Positions 24,765 through 35,612 of a DNA stretch of 64,000 bases are shown here, piece after piece. The translations under genes were made by a program, and so were the position numbers. How positions within the stretch are numbered: the first letter of the stretch is position 1; every line of letters begins with the position of its first letter. The notes under the pieces are model-generated. The model saw nothing but the letters and a program-made list of their open reading frames with translations, had not been told where the DNA came from and made no database searches. Source of the DNA: Proteles cristata cristata (Eukaryota; Chordata; Mammalia; Carnivora; Hyaenidae); contig JAESUZ010002686.1 of the NCBI GenBank assembly GCA_017311185.1, positions 248,001 through 312,000 on the forward strand, given 5' to 3'.

Positions 24765-26221
24765 CATGACCTCTCATTTCCCTGGGAATGTCCCTTCTGT
24801 CAAAATTAGCAGCTTGGATTTGATAATGTCTTTATGAATCTTATGCTTCTATCATAGTTTTCCACTTAACTCCAGGGGGGAAACCAAATGTCAAGAAAAT
24901 TGTTTTTTCCTCTTGTTCTGTGGTCTTGTTATATGGTCTCTGATTATGTCATAATGATGTTTTCCTTTTGGTTTGTCTGCTGGAGACTGAAAGTCAAATA
25001 TCTGATTCATCTTGAGCAATTTTAAAAAGTGAATGCCATGGACAAGTGACATGATAGCTTTCTGGTTTCCTTCAGATCCTCGGCTCTTATTCTCTTATCC
25101 TTCCCTTTAACTGTGTTTATGTCACTGTATGTTAGGGAGTTTGGGAATTCTGTGGGGTCTGTGCAAACAAATGATTGCTGAATACTCTTTTTCTGAGGGT
25201 GGGTCCAAGGCTGCCTTTTCCTCTCATACAAGTTGAGACTTGTGAAGTACCATAGCCGGTTTCTGATACCTCACATCTGCTCTTATATAAAATTATAATT
25301 CTCTTGCTATTATGGACAAAACCAAGACTTCCCTTTGCTATAAATTGGGTGTTTGGATAAAATAATTATGCATGTGTAAGTTTTACTCTCTCTTCTCCTT
25401 GTGTCTACAAGTCACTCTTTCTATTATGACTGAAGAGAGATCTAAAGTCTTGTACCACATAGTGGCAACTTAATTTATACTTGTTGGTTTGAATGTAACT
25501 TAATTAAGAATTGTCTTGATTTCCATTGTTTAAAATTGAAAGGGAACTATGTTTTCCAAGCTGTAAAGTATGTGGAGAATGAGGAAAGTCTGATTTTCTT
25601 AAAACTAGATAAAAAGTGTTTTTTTCTCCAGGGAAAGTTTTTTTTTTTTTTTTAAAGGAAAGAAATTTCCTTAAAGGTAGAGAGTTTGAGTAATTTTTAT
25701 GGATCTTAACCTGACGTGATACATGAAAAGAAAGTACTTTACTCAATGAATGGCCAAATCAGTTTGCCTTTCCTAAATTCATTGGTGGGTCATACATTTC
25801 AAAGTCTGATCACACTCTCCTGGGATTCTACATGTATTTAATGCCTCCGTGTCTTTCTGATGGTTACATGTGTTAACGGTCCAGAGTGTGGATATAGAAT
25901 ATTACCTTCTGAGTCAAGCTTGCATTTTCCTATAGGACAGGTTGTATGTTGTGGACCAATGACGATTGTGTGTGCACTCCTATATTGTGTTTCAAGGATC
26001 GCATCTTCCATCTGCTAGGAGGGTTGACACTCAACTTCAAAACCTCGGAATCCTTGTGAAAGTGAGGACTGCATTGCAAAACACAATAGCAAGGATAAGT
26101 CAAGCAAATAAGAATTAGTTTTGTCAGATAATGTCCTAAAATTTCTTAAACCTTAAACATTTAACTTGGTGCTGTAATGACCCCACACTGAAGAACTATA
26201 ACACCAATCTAAGCAAAGATG

Positions 26222-26440
26222 ATTGGTGCCTGTGTGGCTCAGTCAGTCAGGTGTCCGACCTTGGCTCAGGTCCTGATCTCACAGTTTGTGGGCTCAAAAC
26301 CTGCATCAGGCTCTGTGCTGACAGCTGGGAGCATGGAGCCTGCTTCTGATACTGTGTCTCCCTCTCTCTCTGCCCCTTCTGCACTCATGTTCTCTCTCTT
26401 TCTCTCTCTCTCTCAAAAATAAACATTTTTAAAAAGAATA
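26222..26440 (+). repeat. CanSINE
   Basis: Head ATTGGTGCCTGTGTGGCTCAG is altered; the body (CTGACAGCTGGGAGCATGGA) and an AAAAATAAACATTTTT tail are kept. Confidence 0.92.
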
Positions 26441-27229
26441 AAAAGTGATAAATCATCTCTTTAAAACATTTTATTCATATTTCTAAATACATCTTAATTT
26501 TGAATTGCCTATAATATTGCCAATAAGAGGAGTAAAATATTAGATTTCATTAATATGTATTATGAAGAAAAGATATGTCTAAAAAAGTCATAAAAATATG
26601 GGTGACCATTCCCAGTAGTTTTAATGAATTTTCATTAATGAAAACCAGTAGGCCTGAAGCAATATTATGTGCATAAAGAGAACATAATTCACTCTGGTTA
26701 GTTCATTATACATCTGAAAAGTGCCAAAGGATTTCTAATTTTTTTTTCTCAAACAGGCACAGAAATGTCTGAATTCACAGAATTACATTCTCATGCATAG
26801 AAATAATAAAACCATACAGTAGAGGTTCCCATCAAGGAGATCCTCAAACTATGGAGTAGCTACACTAGTTTCTGTAAACATATCTTTTTTTACAGCACTT
26901 TATTTTGTGTGTTCCCAGGATTTTTTTCCCTAGGTAGCCATAGCCTCTTACGATCCCAGTAATCTATAAAGAGACAAAGTCAATGAGGTTCATAGTAATT
27001 TGAAAGGCTTTGTTACCAGCTGGAACCAAAGACCCCAAGGTACGTTGCAAACTAACATCAAAGATCACAACCCAGATTGTAGAATGAACGCCAACAAAAT
27101 GATGATTCAAAACAAAACAAAGTGAAATGCCCAAGATAAAAAGATAGAGTGGAAATAAGACCCTGCATAAAGAAGATCTAGAAATTGGCAAAAAACAAAC
27201 AAACAAAAAAAAAACATATCAAGAGACAT

Positions 27230-28130
27230 TCCTTTGTATGAACTGCTAGGGAATTACAGAATAAACCACAGGAGACCACCATATGCTCACCAGGATGGCT
27301 GAAATAAGAGAGACAGATGAAACCAAACTTTGTAACAGCTAGAGTTCCAGGTGTTACTGATGGGATGTAAATTAGTGCAACATTCAGAAAAACAGTGTGA
27401 CGATATCTATTAAGTGTGAACATATACATAACCCCTGACTCAGAATTTCTGCTCCTAAATGTTGACACAGCAGAAATGCATACATATGCTCATAAAAGAT
27501 ATTTATAAGAAATCCAATTTTTATAGAAACTTTCATTATTATAAATTCCAAAAGTTGAAAACAACGTAAGTACGCAGCAACTTACACACATTAAATATAG
27601 TATATTTGTGCAACAGAATTCTATAAAGCAATGAAAGTGAATAAATTAGGCTACATGCAACTACATGCATGGATCTCAGAAATATAATGTGGGTGGGGCA
27701 CCTGGGTGGCTCAGTTGGTTAAGTGTCCAACTCCTGATTTCGGCTTAGGTCATGATCTCATGGTTCAGGAGATCAAGCTCCACATTGGGCTCCCTGCTCA
27801 CAGCATAGAGCCTGCTTCGGAGTCTCTCTCTCCCTCTCTTTCTCTGCTCCTTCTCTGCTCTGTCTGTCTTTATGTCTGTCTGTCTCTCTCTCTCTCTGTC
27901 TCCCCCCCCCTCAAAAGAATATACAAACATAAAAAAAGAAATATTATGTGAGCAAATGAATTCAGACCAAAAGAATTCAAATTTCCTAAGCCTATTTATA
28001 TAAAGTTAAAAATCTGGAAGAACGAATCCAATCAGAGTGGTTATTTTTGGAGGAATACTGAGAATGCTCCATTTCTTGATCTATATGCTGACTACATCTA
28101 GAGCTATAACTTGAAAAACAAAAATAAAAA
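27230..28130 (+). mobile_element. Old LINE-1-like relic, split by a SINE
   Basis: Landmarks of an old LINE ORF2 3' end in the sense direction: CTCACCAGGATGGCTGAAAT, GTAACAGCTAGAGTTCCAGG, CAGAATTTCTGCTCCTAAAT, TTCTATAAAGCAATGAAAGT, then, past the SINE, CAGAGTGGTTATTTTTGGAG. Heavily diverged, no intact frame. Confidence 0.7.
27692..27936 (+). repeat. CanSINE inserted in old LINE
   Basis: Full copy with a 14-bp target-site duplication, one mismatch: AGAAATATAATGTG (27678-27691) and AGAAATATTATGTG (27937-27950). Confidence 0.95.
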
Positions 28131-29164
28131 TGGTAAAAAGCTCTAAAACCATAAAAACAAAGAGAAGATGTTCATCTGAATTTCTGGTAATTTTAAGCGA
28201 CTCTTCTTGCAAGATATCGTCAAATAATTCTGACAAAAGTGGAGAGGATGATAGTTGTCTTCTTACTCCTTTATTCAGTTAATTTTTTTTTTTTTAATGC
28301 AATCGTTGGTGAAACAAATGCCATATAGTTTCTTAATGGGTTCTGTAAGCAAGCACGTTTGGCCCACTGTGTCACTGGTGGCAGTGACTGAGACATGCCA
28401 GGAACGCAGGACAGTAAGTGAGATGTGAGAGCTGTGGTTGGTGGAGAGAATGAAGTTCGTATGAACATGCACGTGGCTTTATCTGGTTCCAGGTTTCAGA
28501 ATCCACAGTTGCAAGCCAAAAAGATGAGGTTTGGACCTGAAAATTGTGTAATCCTGTAAATAGGTGAGAAACAGGTTGGCAAGTTCCTGTCCCTGAAGAC
28601 ACACGGCCACAAGCAGAGGTTCTGCTGCTTTATGTGCGTGCAGAATGCAAGCTGGGGTGGGAGACTACATGAAAGGGAAGAGATGTGAGGCATAGCAGAG
28701 CCAGGTGGAAGAAGGAGTTGGGCACTCAGCCATGGAGCAGTCTCTGTCCAGACCCCGAGAGCCCTGCAAGGCTCCTGGAGCCCACTGCAGGCTACCAGCA
28801 TCGAGCAGGGCATGGCCAGGTGATAGTAGAAAGCCACTTTAGAGAGACAGGCTCTGTGTGGGCTCCCCGTTTCAGGTCAGAGCTAAAATCAGAGTGTGGG
28901 CTGAGACCAATGATGCAAAACAGAATGCCAAAACAGGTACATCTGCAGGCAGGAAATGAATGCTAGGTCCTACCTCTCTGTGCGCCAGGAATTAGTAAGG
29001 GAATTAGGGAACTTATGATTTAAGTCGATATTGATTAAAGTGTAATCCATTGTTATGAATATGCTAACTCTCAGGAGTATGAAAAAGAAGGTTAATGAAT
29101 ACGCAACATAAAGGCCACAAAAGTAAAGTTTTAGTATTTAAATCTATATCCCTTTTCCAAAAGC

Positions 29165-29395
29165 ATGATGATGAAGACAAACCTGGATTGTTACCTTTCC
29201 GTCACTACTGGGCTGCGTAACCTTGGGCAGAGTTCTTAATTTTTATAAGCATCAGGTCTGCAAATTATAACAAGATTCTATGACAAATTTCTTAGAAATA
29301 TAAATGAAAAAGACTGCCTGTCAAGCAATGAGTACAGTGGCTGGCTCGCATATGTCTCTCAGTAAACACCCATTGTCATCGTGACTTATTTTATC
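29165..29395 (+). repeat. MIR-like relic
   Basis: Order of landmarks GACAAACCTGGATTGTTACC, a GCGTAACCTTGGGCAGAGTT zone, AGCATCAGGTCTGCAAATTA, and GAGTACAGTGGCTGGCTCGC is that of a full MIR. Confidence 0.65.
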
Positions 29396-29617
29396 TGACT
29401 AGGTTCTTTCTACGTGTAGAATAACTCTAAATCTCCATGTTCCCAGTTCACTATGCAGAGTGCATGGATGTTACAAAACACACTTCTATGGAACACTGAG
29501 GTATTTGATCGTTGCCCTTGAAAGTAAATAGGGGGCCTCTCTTTCTAGAACTCACCTTTGTATCAGTACAGAATACTAAATTTTCTTCTTACCTCAATGA
29601 TAGAATAAGAAATAATC

Positions 29618-29850
29618 GGGGCACCTGGGTGGCATAGTCGGTTAAGCGTCCAACTTTCGCTTAGGTCATGATCTCGTGGTTCGTGGGTTTGAGCCCCACG
29701 TTGGGCTCTGTGCTGACTGCCAGCTCAGAGCTTGGAGCCTATTTCAGAGTCTGTGTCTCCCTCTCTCTCTGACCCTCCCCTGCTCATGCTGTCTCTCCTC
29801 TCTCTCTCTCTCTCCTAGAAATAAAAAAATAAAAAAAATAAAAAAAAAAA
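29618..29850 (+). repeat. Young-type CanSINE
   Basis: Sense copy with TGCTGACTGCCAGCTCAG and TCCTAGAAATAAA, the diagnostic variants of the young group, and an A-rich tail that runs into the next SINE. Confidence 0.94.
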
Positions 29851-29858
29851 TAATTACA

Positions 29859-30038
29859 GGGGCGCCTGGATGGCTCTGGTCTTATCTTGGTTTCCACTCA
29901 GGTCATGACCTCATGGTTTGTGGAATCAAGATCACATGGGGCTCTGGATTGACAGCGCGTACCCTGCTTGGGATTCTCTCTCCATCTCTCTGTCACTTTC
30001 TCTCTGTCTCTCTCTCTCAAAGTAAACATTAAAAAAAG
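29859..30038 (+). repeat. CanSINE, tandem with the preceding copy
   Basis: Diverged copy starting GGGGCGCCTGGATGGCTCTG about 9 bp after the tail of the previous element. It ends TCTCTCTCTCAAAGTAAACATT. The body is shortened. Confidence 0.9.
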
Positions 30039-30184
30039 GAATCATTATAAGAGCTGAAAATTAACAGAAGAATAGTTTGTTCGATTATGTAATGGCTAGA
30101 TACATTCAATCTTTGAAATACGATAAGATGCTATCCCATTGAGAAATAATCTGTATAATTTCTTCGACTTTCATTTTGTCTAAT

Positions 30185-30477
30185 TGCTGAATTATATCCC
30201 CTTTATTTCACCCATCCCCTCACCTGCCTCCCTTCTGGCAACTACCAGTTTGTTCTCTGTATTTGCTATTGTTATTGATCCTTCTTTTCTTTGTTCATGT
30301 GTTTTATTTCTTCAATTCCCCATATGAGTGAAATCATATGGTATTTACCTTTATCTGAATGATTTGTTTCACTTAGTATTTTATCCTCTAGGCCCATCCA
30401 AATTGGTGCAAATGGAAGATTTTGATCTTTTTTATGGTTTCATTATATCCAGTGTGTATATATATTACCTCTTCTTT
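30185..30477 (-). mobile_element. L1 3'-end fragment (first of two)
   Basis: Antisense L1 3' UTR to ORF2 end: CCAGTTTGTTCTCTGTATTT, then CCATATGAGTGAAATCATAT, TCTAGGCCCATCCAAATTGG, and a stop at CTCTTCTTTATT, where a second L1 3' end begins. Confidence 0.8.
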
Positions 30478-31902
30478 ATTTTTTACATCTTTCTTTAAAT
30501 TCCAGTATAGTTAATATGCAGTGTAAGATTAGTTTCAGGTATACAACATAGGGATTCCACACTTCTGTACATGACTCTGTGCTCATCACAACTGCCCTCC
30601 TTCATCCCCACTACCTACTGAATCTGTCTCCCCACCAACCTACCCTCTGATGACCGTCAGTGTGTTCTGTATAGTTAAGTATCTGTTTCTTGGTTTGCCT
30701 ATATCTTTCTTCCTTTTTTTGTAATCTCTTTGTTCCTTCTTAAATTCCACATATGAGTGAAATCGTATGGTATTTGTCTTTCTCTGACTATATTATTTCA
30801 CTTAACATAATTCTCTCTAGCTAAATCCATGTCATGGCAAATGGCAAGATTTCATTCCCTTTTCATGGCTGAGTAATATTCCATTATATATGTATACCAT
30901 ATCTTTTTTATCCATTCATCAGTTAATGGACACTTGGGCTGCTTCCTTAGTTTGACTATTGTAGATAATGCTGTTATAGACATTGGGATGCATATATCCC
31001 TTTGAAATAGTATTTTTGTATTCTTTGGGTAAATAACTAGTAGTGCAATTGCTGAATCATAGGGTAGTTCTACATTTAACTTTTTGAGCGACTTCCATAC
31101 TGTTTTCCATGTGGCTGCACCAGTTTGCATTTCCACAAACAGTGCATGAGCGTTCTTTTTTCGCCCACATCCTCACCAACACTTGTTGTTTCTTATGTTT
31201 TTGACTTTAGCCATTCTAACAACTGCAAGGTGATTTCGCATTGTAGTTTTGATTTGTATTTCTCAGATTATGAGTGATGTTGAGCATCTTCTGTTGGCCA
31301 TCTGTGTTTTCTTTGGAAATATGTCCGTTCAGGTTGTCTGCTTATTTTTAATTGGATTCTTTATTTTTCGGTATTGAGTTGTATAATCCTTTATGTGTTT
31401 TGGATGTTAATCTCTTATCGGATATGTCATTTGCTAGCATCTTCTCTCATTCTGTAGGTTGTATTTTTATTTTGTTGATGGTTTCCTTTGTTGTGCAAAA
31501 GCTTTTTACTTTGATGTAGTGCCAGGAGTCTGATTTTGCTTTTGTTTCCCTTGCTTCAGAAGAGATCTAGAAAAATAGTTCTTTGACTCATGTCAAAGAA
31601 ATCACTGCTTATATTGTTTTCTTCTAGGAACTTTATGGCTTCAGGTCTCACATTTGGGTCTCTAATTCATTTGCAGTCCATATATATATGTACATATGTG
31701 TGTGTGTGTGTGTGTGTGTATACACACACACACACACGTATATCCCTTGTCATAGATTAATTGACCATAAAATCATGGGTTTGTTTCTGGGCTCTCTGTT
31801 CTGTTCCATTGACATATGTGCCTATTTTTGTGCCAGGACCATACTGTGTTAATTACTACAGCTTTGTAGTAGATATTGAAATCTAGGATTGTGATACCAC
31901 AA
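30478..31902 (-). mobile_element. 5'-truncated L1, ORF2 end and 3' UTR
   Basis: Antisense LINE-1 of about 1.4 kb. Landmarks along the + strand: AATTCCAGTATAGTTAATAT, CACATATGAGTGAAATCGTA, a CTGAGTAATATTCCATTATA stretch, a GACACTTGGGCTGCTTCC stretch, and TTTGTGCCAGGACCATACTG. On the - strand, a 94-residue open stretch (30852-31136) matches the ORF2 C-terminal part, with PKCPLTDEWIKK and YIMEYYSAMKRE. Frameshifts elsewhere make it non-functional. Confidence 0.88.
31697..31738. repeat. (TG)n-(CA)n inverted dinucleotide repeat
   Basis: A TG run turns into a CA run at a central TATA, giving two complementary arms of about 17 bp with no spacer. It lies within the L1. Confidence 0.93.
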
Positions 31903-31964
31903 AAAAGCTATTGGCACTGAAAAATTACGTCAAAAGAGTTGTAGGATACAAAATTAACATACAG
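31903..31964 (+). mobile_element. Short sense-oriented L1 ORF2 piece
   Basis: GTTGTAGGATACAAAATTAA, then CATACA, matches L1 ORF2 in the opposite orientation to the L1 immediately before it (compare its reverse complement near 36150). It is likely the inverted 5' part of that L1 insertion. Confidence 0.55.
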
Positions 31965-32100
31965 GGGGGCACCTGGGTGACTCAGTCGGTTAAGCATTCT
32001 ACTTTAGCTCAGGTCATGATCTCACGGTTTGTGGGTTCGAGCCCTGCATCTCAGAGCCTGGAGCCTATTTCACTTAACCGCTGAGCCACCCAGGCACCCC
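31965..32100 (+). repeat. Fold-back CanSINE with inverted second head
   Basis: A sense CanSINE head and body (31966 to about 32070), with an internal deletion after GAGCCCTGCATC, is followed directly by an antisense SINE head (32073-32100, ending GAGCCACCCAGGCACCCC). The two heads are inverted arms of 28-29 bp with about four differences. Confidence 0.88.
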
Positions 32101-32379
32101 CATATTTTTATGTTTTAAATGAGTAGTATTACCTTAACATTGCACTATGAAGTATTTTTCTACATATTTTCTTAATAATTATTGATGGTTGGTATTACCC
32201 TTCCATATGGGAATTTCCTATGGAAATCATAGCAACTTTAAGAAAAAGAGAATAATCTGTCCAGATACAGATGTAAGGTACTGAATAGCAAAACCTAACA
32301 ACATAGCTAAGAGAAACTTCAGTCTTTAGTTTCCGTATCAACTTATCCAGAGAACAGTTTTCAGAAGAATATTTCTTTA

Positions 32380-32532
32380 GAGGTGCCTAAGTGGCTTGGT
32401 CATGATCTCAGGTGGCGAAACGAATAACTCTTGGTTTTGGCTCAGGTCGTGATCTCAGAGTTTGGGAGTTTGAGCCCCACGTTGGGCTCTGTGCTGAGTG
32501 TGGAGCCTACATGGGATTCTGTGTGTGTGTGT

Positions 32533-32570
<38 letters not shown>

Positions 32571-32627
32571 GTGTCCCTCCCCTCTTGCACTGTCTCTCTC
32601 AAAATAAGTAAAAAACTTTTAAAAAAG
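32380..32627 (+). repeat. CanSINE with (GT)n expansion
   Basis: The head is rearranged (GGTCATGATCTCAGG appears early), then GTTTGAGCCCCACGTTGGGC, a GT microsatellite at 32517-32568 in place of part of the CT zone, and a CAAAATAAG tail. Confidence 0.9.
32517..32568. repeat. (GT)n microsatellite
   Basis: About 25 GT units with one TATG interruption. Confidence 0.95.
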
Positions 32628-33990
32628 AATATGTTTTCAAAGGGAATATTGGAGTTTTTGGTCCTTATCACACCGTACCAGAGAAAAACATAAAACTGGG
32701 TGAAGTTTTTGTCTAGTAATTAGTCAATGTCTGAGAAGTGGGGAAAAAACTTGAAATTTTCTTAACAAAAATAATGAAAAACTCAGTAAAGTTTCTTAAA
32801 CCTTTTCAGAAAGAAGGTACCAAAGCCATATAAAAATAGTCACAAACTGGAAATGGCTAGCCACTTAGGAATGCTAAATAGATTTCTTAACTTCCCCTTT
32901 GTAGATAGATATGGTCAAAAATGCCATTTTTCAAAGAAAAATATTAATAGAAAGTTCTGAACAGAAAATTTATCTTTCAGGATTATAAAATGAATTATCT
33001 GTTAAAAAGTTGAAAAATGAAAGAGTCCTTTCTCTAGCTTTAATGAATCACAGCATGACAAATAACCTTTCCTGGCACCTCCTGAAGACATTCATGTTAT
33101 GTTGTGTTAATAGGCATCATGAAAATTAGGGATAACTAACGACAGAAGGAAAGGAACACGATGAAACTGGGCAAGCTCCCCTACATTTGTAAGGGTCTCA
33201 TTAGCACTAAATGCAATGAAAGCAGTGAATTCTTTTTTACTGTGTCATTTCATGAAGCAGAATCCCCCAGGGATAGAAACAATGCTCTTTTTTGTCAGTG
33301 TTTGTATTCTGCTTGGTCCTAAAAGAGAGAGGCCGAGAGAAAGCTACTTGTCTTAATTTAATTCCTTACTGACTCAGATGAATATCTTCACAGATGGAGG
33401 AAAAAAAGTGAGAAATATAACTTCCAATTTTTAATGAAATCTATTGGTTAGTTGCAGGTGTTCTCTCTCTGAAGCAAGGGTCTGGAGAGAACCTTCAGTC
33501 CAACACCTACTTCCCTCCATAAAGTCAGTTCCCTGGCGAATCTTGCATGGGCCTCGTAGTCAAAGATTCCAGGGTCTGTTCACCAGCTGTATGATGTGGG
33601 GTCATTTACTGTCCTGGATACAGCTCAGGAACGGCATCTACAGAGTGGCTTTTGTTCTTTCTACCAACCAGAGTTAAGAAAATGAAATGAGTGCCTATTT
33701 GCAAGGTCCTTAGCAAAAGCAGAGCACTTTGGACACACTTATATCTTATGCTTTGCCGGATCTTTCTTGAGTATAAGCTTTTATTCATTACACTTCTTTA
33801 GTGCTGACACTCAATCCACATCGATTAAATTCCAAACATTGTCATTGCCAGGTCTTAATTGGCTGAACAAATATTTAGATTACTGCATATTGGCCAAAGG
33901 CAATTAAGCTAAAGACAGATTGACCAATGCTATTTCTTCACTGAAGCAAAAGAAACAAAAACTAACAATTTTGTCAAATATGAATGTCAT

Positions 33991-34876
33991 CTAGTAACTT
34001 TCTTTTTTTTCCCCCCATCTGTATATAGTTGATCCACAGTGTGACATTCATTCCAGGAATACAACACAGTGATTCAACGTCTCTGTAAATTGTGCTACAC
34101 TCAACACAAGCATGGGTACCATCTGTCACCACACAGCACTGTTACAGTATCATTGACTGGATTCCCTGTTCTGTGCCTTTTCTTTCCATGACTGGTTCAT
34201 TCCATTACTAGAAGGCTCTACCTCCTCTATCTTTCATCCATCTTGCCCTTCCCCGCAGTCACCTCCCCTCTGGCAGCCCCCGTTTGCTCTCTGTATTTAT
34301 AGGTCTGATTCTGTTTTTTGTTTATTCATTTGTTTTGTTTTTTAAATTCCACAGTCAGTGAAGTCCTGTGGTATTTGCCTTTGACTTCACCTAGCATAAC
34401 ACCCTCTAGGTCCATCCATATTGTTGCAAATGCCAAATCCCATCCTTTTTGATGGCTGTGTAATAATCCATGGTGTGTTTCACCATGTCTTTCTTATCCA
34501 TTTGTCTATCAACATCCAGACAGCCAACAGACACATGAAAAGATGCTCACATCACTCACCTATAGGGAAATGCACATCAAAACCACAATGAGACACCACC
34601 TCACACCTGTCAGAAAGGCTAAAGTCAAAAACACGAGAAACAACAGGTGTCAGTGAGGATGTGGAGAAAAAGGAACCCATGAAGCCACAGGGAAAACAGT
34701 ATGGAGGTTCTTCAAATATTAAAAATAGAGCTACCTTGTGATTCAGTAATTCCACAACTGGGTATTTACACAAAGAAAACATAAGCCCTAAATCAAAAAC
34801 ATATAAGCACCCTTTTGTTTATTGAAGCATTGTTTACAATATCTAAGGTATAGGAGCAACCTAGTAACTATCTTTT
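33991..34876 (-). mobile_element. L1 insertion with twin-priming inversion
   Basis: Left part (about 34011-34520) is antisense L1 3' end; right part (about 34521-34860) is sense L1 ORF2 (ACAGACACATGAAAAGATGC, then a CATCAAAACCACAATGAGAC zone, and GAAGCATTGTTTACAATATC). A T-run at 34002-34010 is the poly(A) tail of the - strand element. The whole is bounded by CTAGTAACTTTCTTTT (33991-34006) and CTAGTAACTATCTTTT (34861-34876), a 15/16 target-site duplication. The inverted 5' part ends almost where the 3' part begins in L1 coordinates, as twin priming predicts. Confidence 0.88.
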
Positions 34877-35354
34877 GAGCCTTGACAATATTGATACAGC
34901 AATTTATAGATTTCACGCATCTCTTAAAAATATGCCAGTTTTTAAAAAGAGGAATATTTGTTTATTACAATTTTTTAAAAATCCTACTCTATTATGGGTT
35001 TTTTTTGAAATAGAAATATACTCTTTTTCTTTAAAATCTAAAAAAAGATTTTATATAACTGACTAATGACTAAAAATAAGAGGTTATAAAACCATACATA
35101 TTATACGATCCTGGTTACAGGAAGTATATGTATGTATAGTAAATATAAAAGGACATATATAAAGATATTAATAATGGCTATACATGGATATAATAGAGTT
35201 TATAATATTCCTTTATTAATAGCATTTTCTGATATTTTTGTAACAAGAAGTAATCAAGTACTTTATTAGGCACATAATAAAAGACAATTGGTCATTTAAG
35301 TGGTTACCACTTTTCATCTGTACAAACAACACAGAGCAAGAATAATTACATGAA

Positions 35355-35571
35355 GGGGAACCTGGGTGGCTCTGTTGATTGAGCTTTCAACCCAGCTCAG
35401 GTAAAGATCTCACAGTTTATGGGTTTGAGGCCCAGGTCCATGTCAAGCTCTGTGCTGACAGCTCAGAGCCTGGAGCCTGCTTCAGATTCTGTGTCTTCCT
35501 CTCTCTCTCTGTCCTTTCCCCTGCTTGTGCTCTGTTTCTGTCAAAAAGAAATAAACATTAAGAAAATTTAA
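35355..35571 (+). repeat. CanSINE
   Basis: Head GGGGAACCTGGGTGGCTCTG, then GGTTTGAGGCCCAGGTC with a small insertion, CTGACAGCTCAGAGCCTGGA, and tail AAAAAGAAATAAACATT. Confidence 0.93.
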
Positions 35572-35612
35572 ACAATGGGTCATAGGGGAGTTCTATGAAT
35601 GAATACTTTGAT

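Noticed and set aside
28271..28966. Cluster of ORFs up to 113 residues
   Set aside because: Same reasoning: overlapping frames on both strands without motifs; no exon-like boundaries seen.
29660..29700. tRNA-like box A and box B sequences
   Set aside because: These internal promoter boxes belong to the tRNA-derived SINE heads; no complete tRNA fold with acceptor stem is seen.
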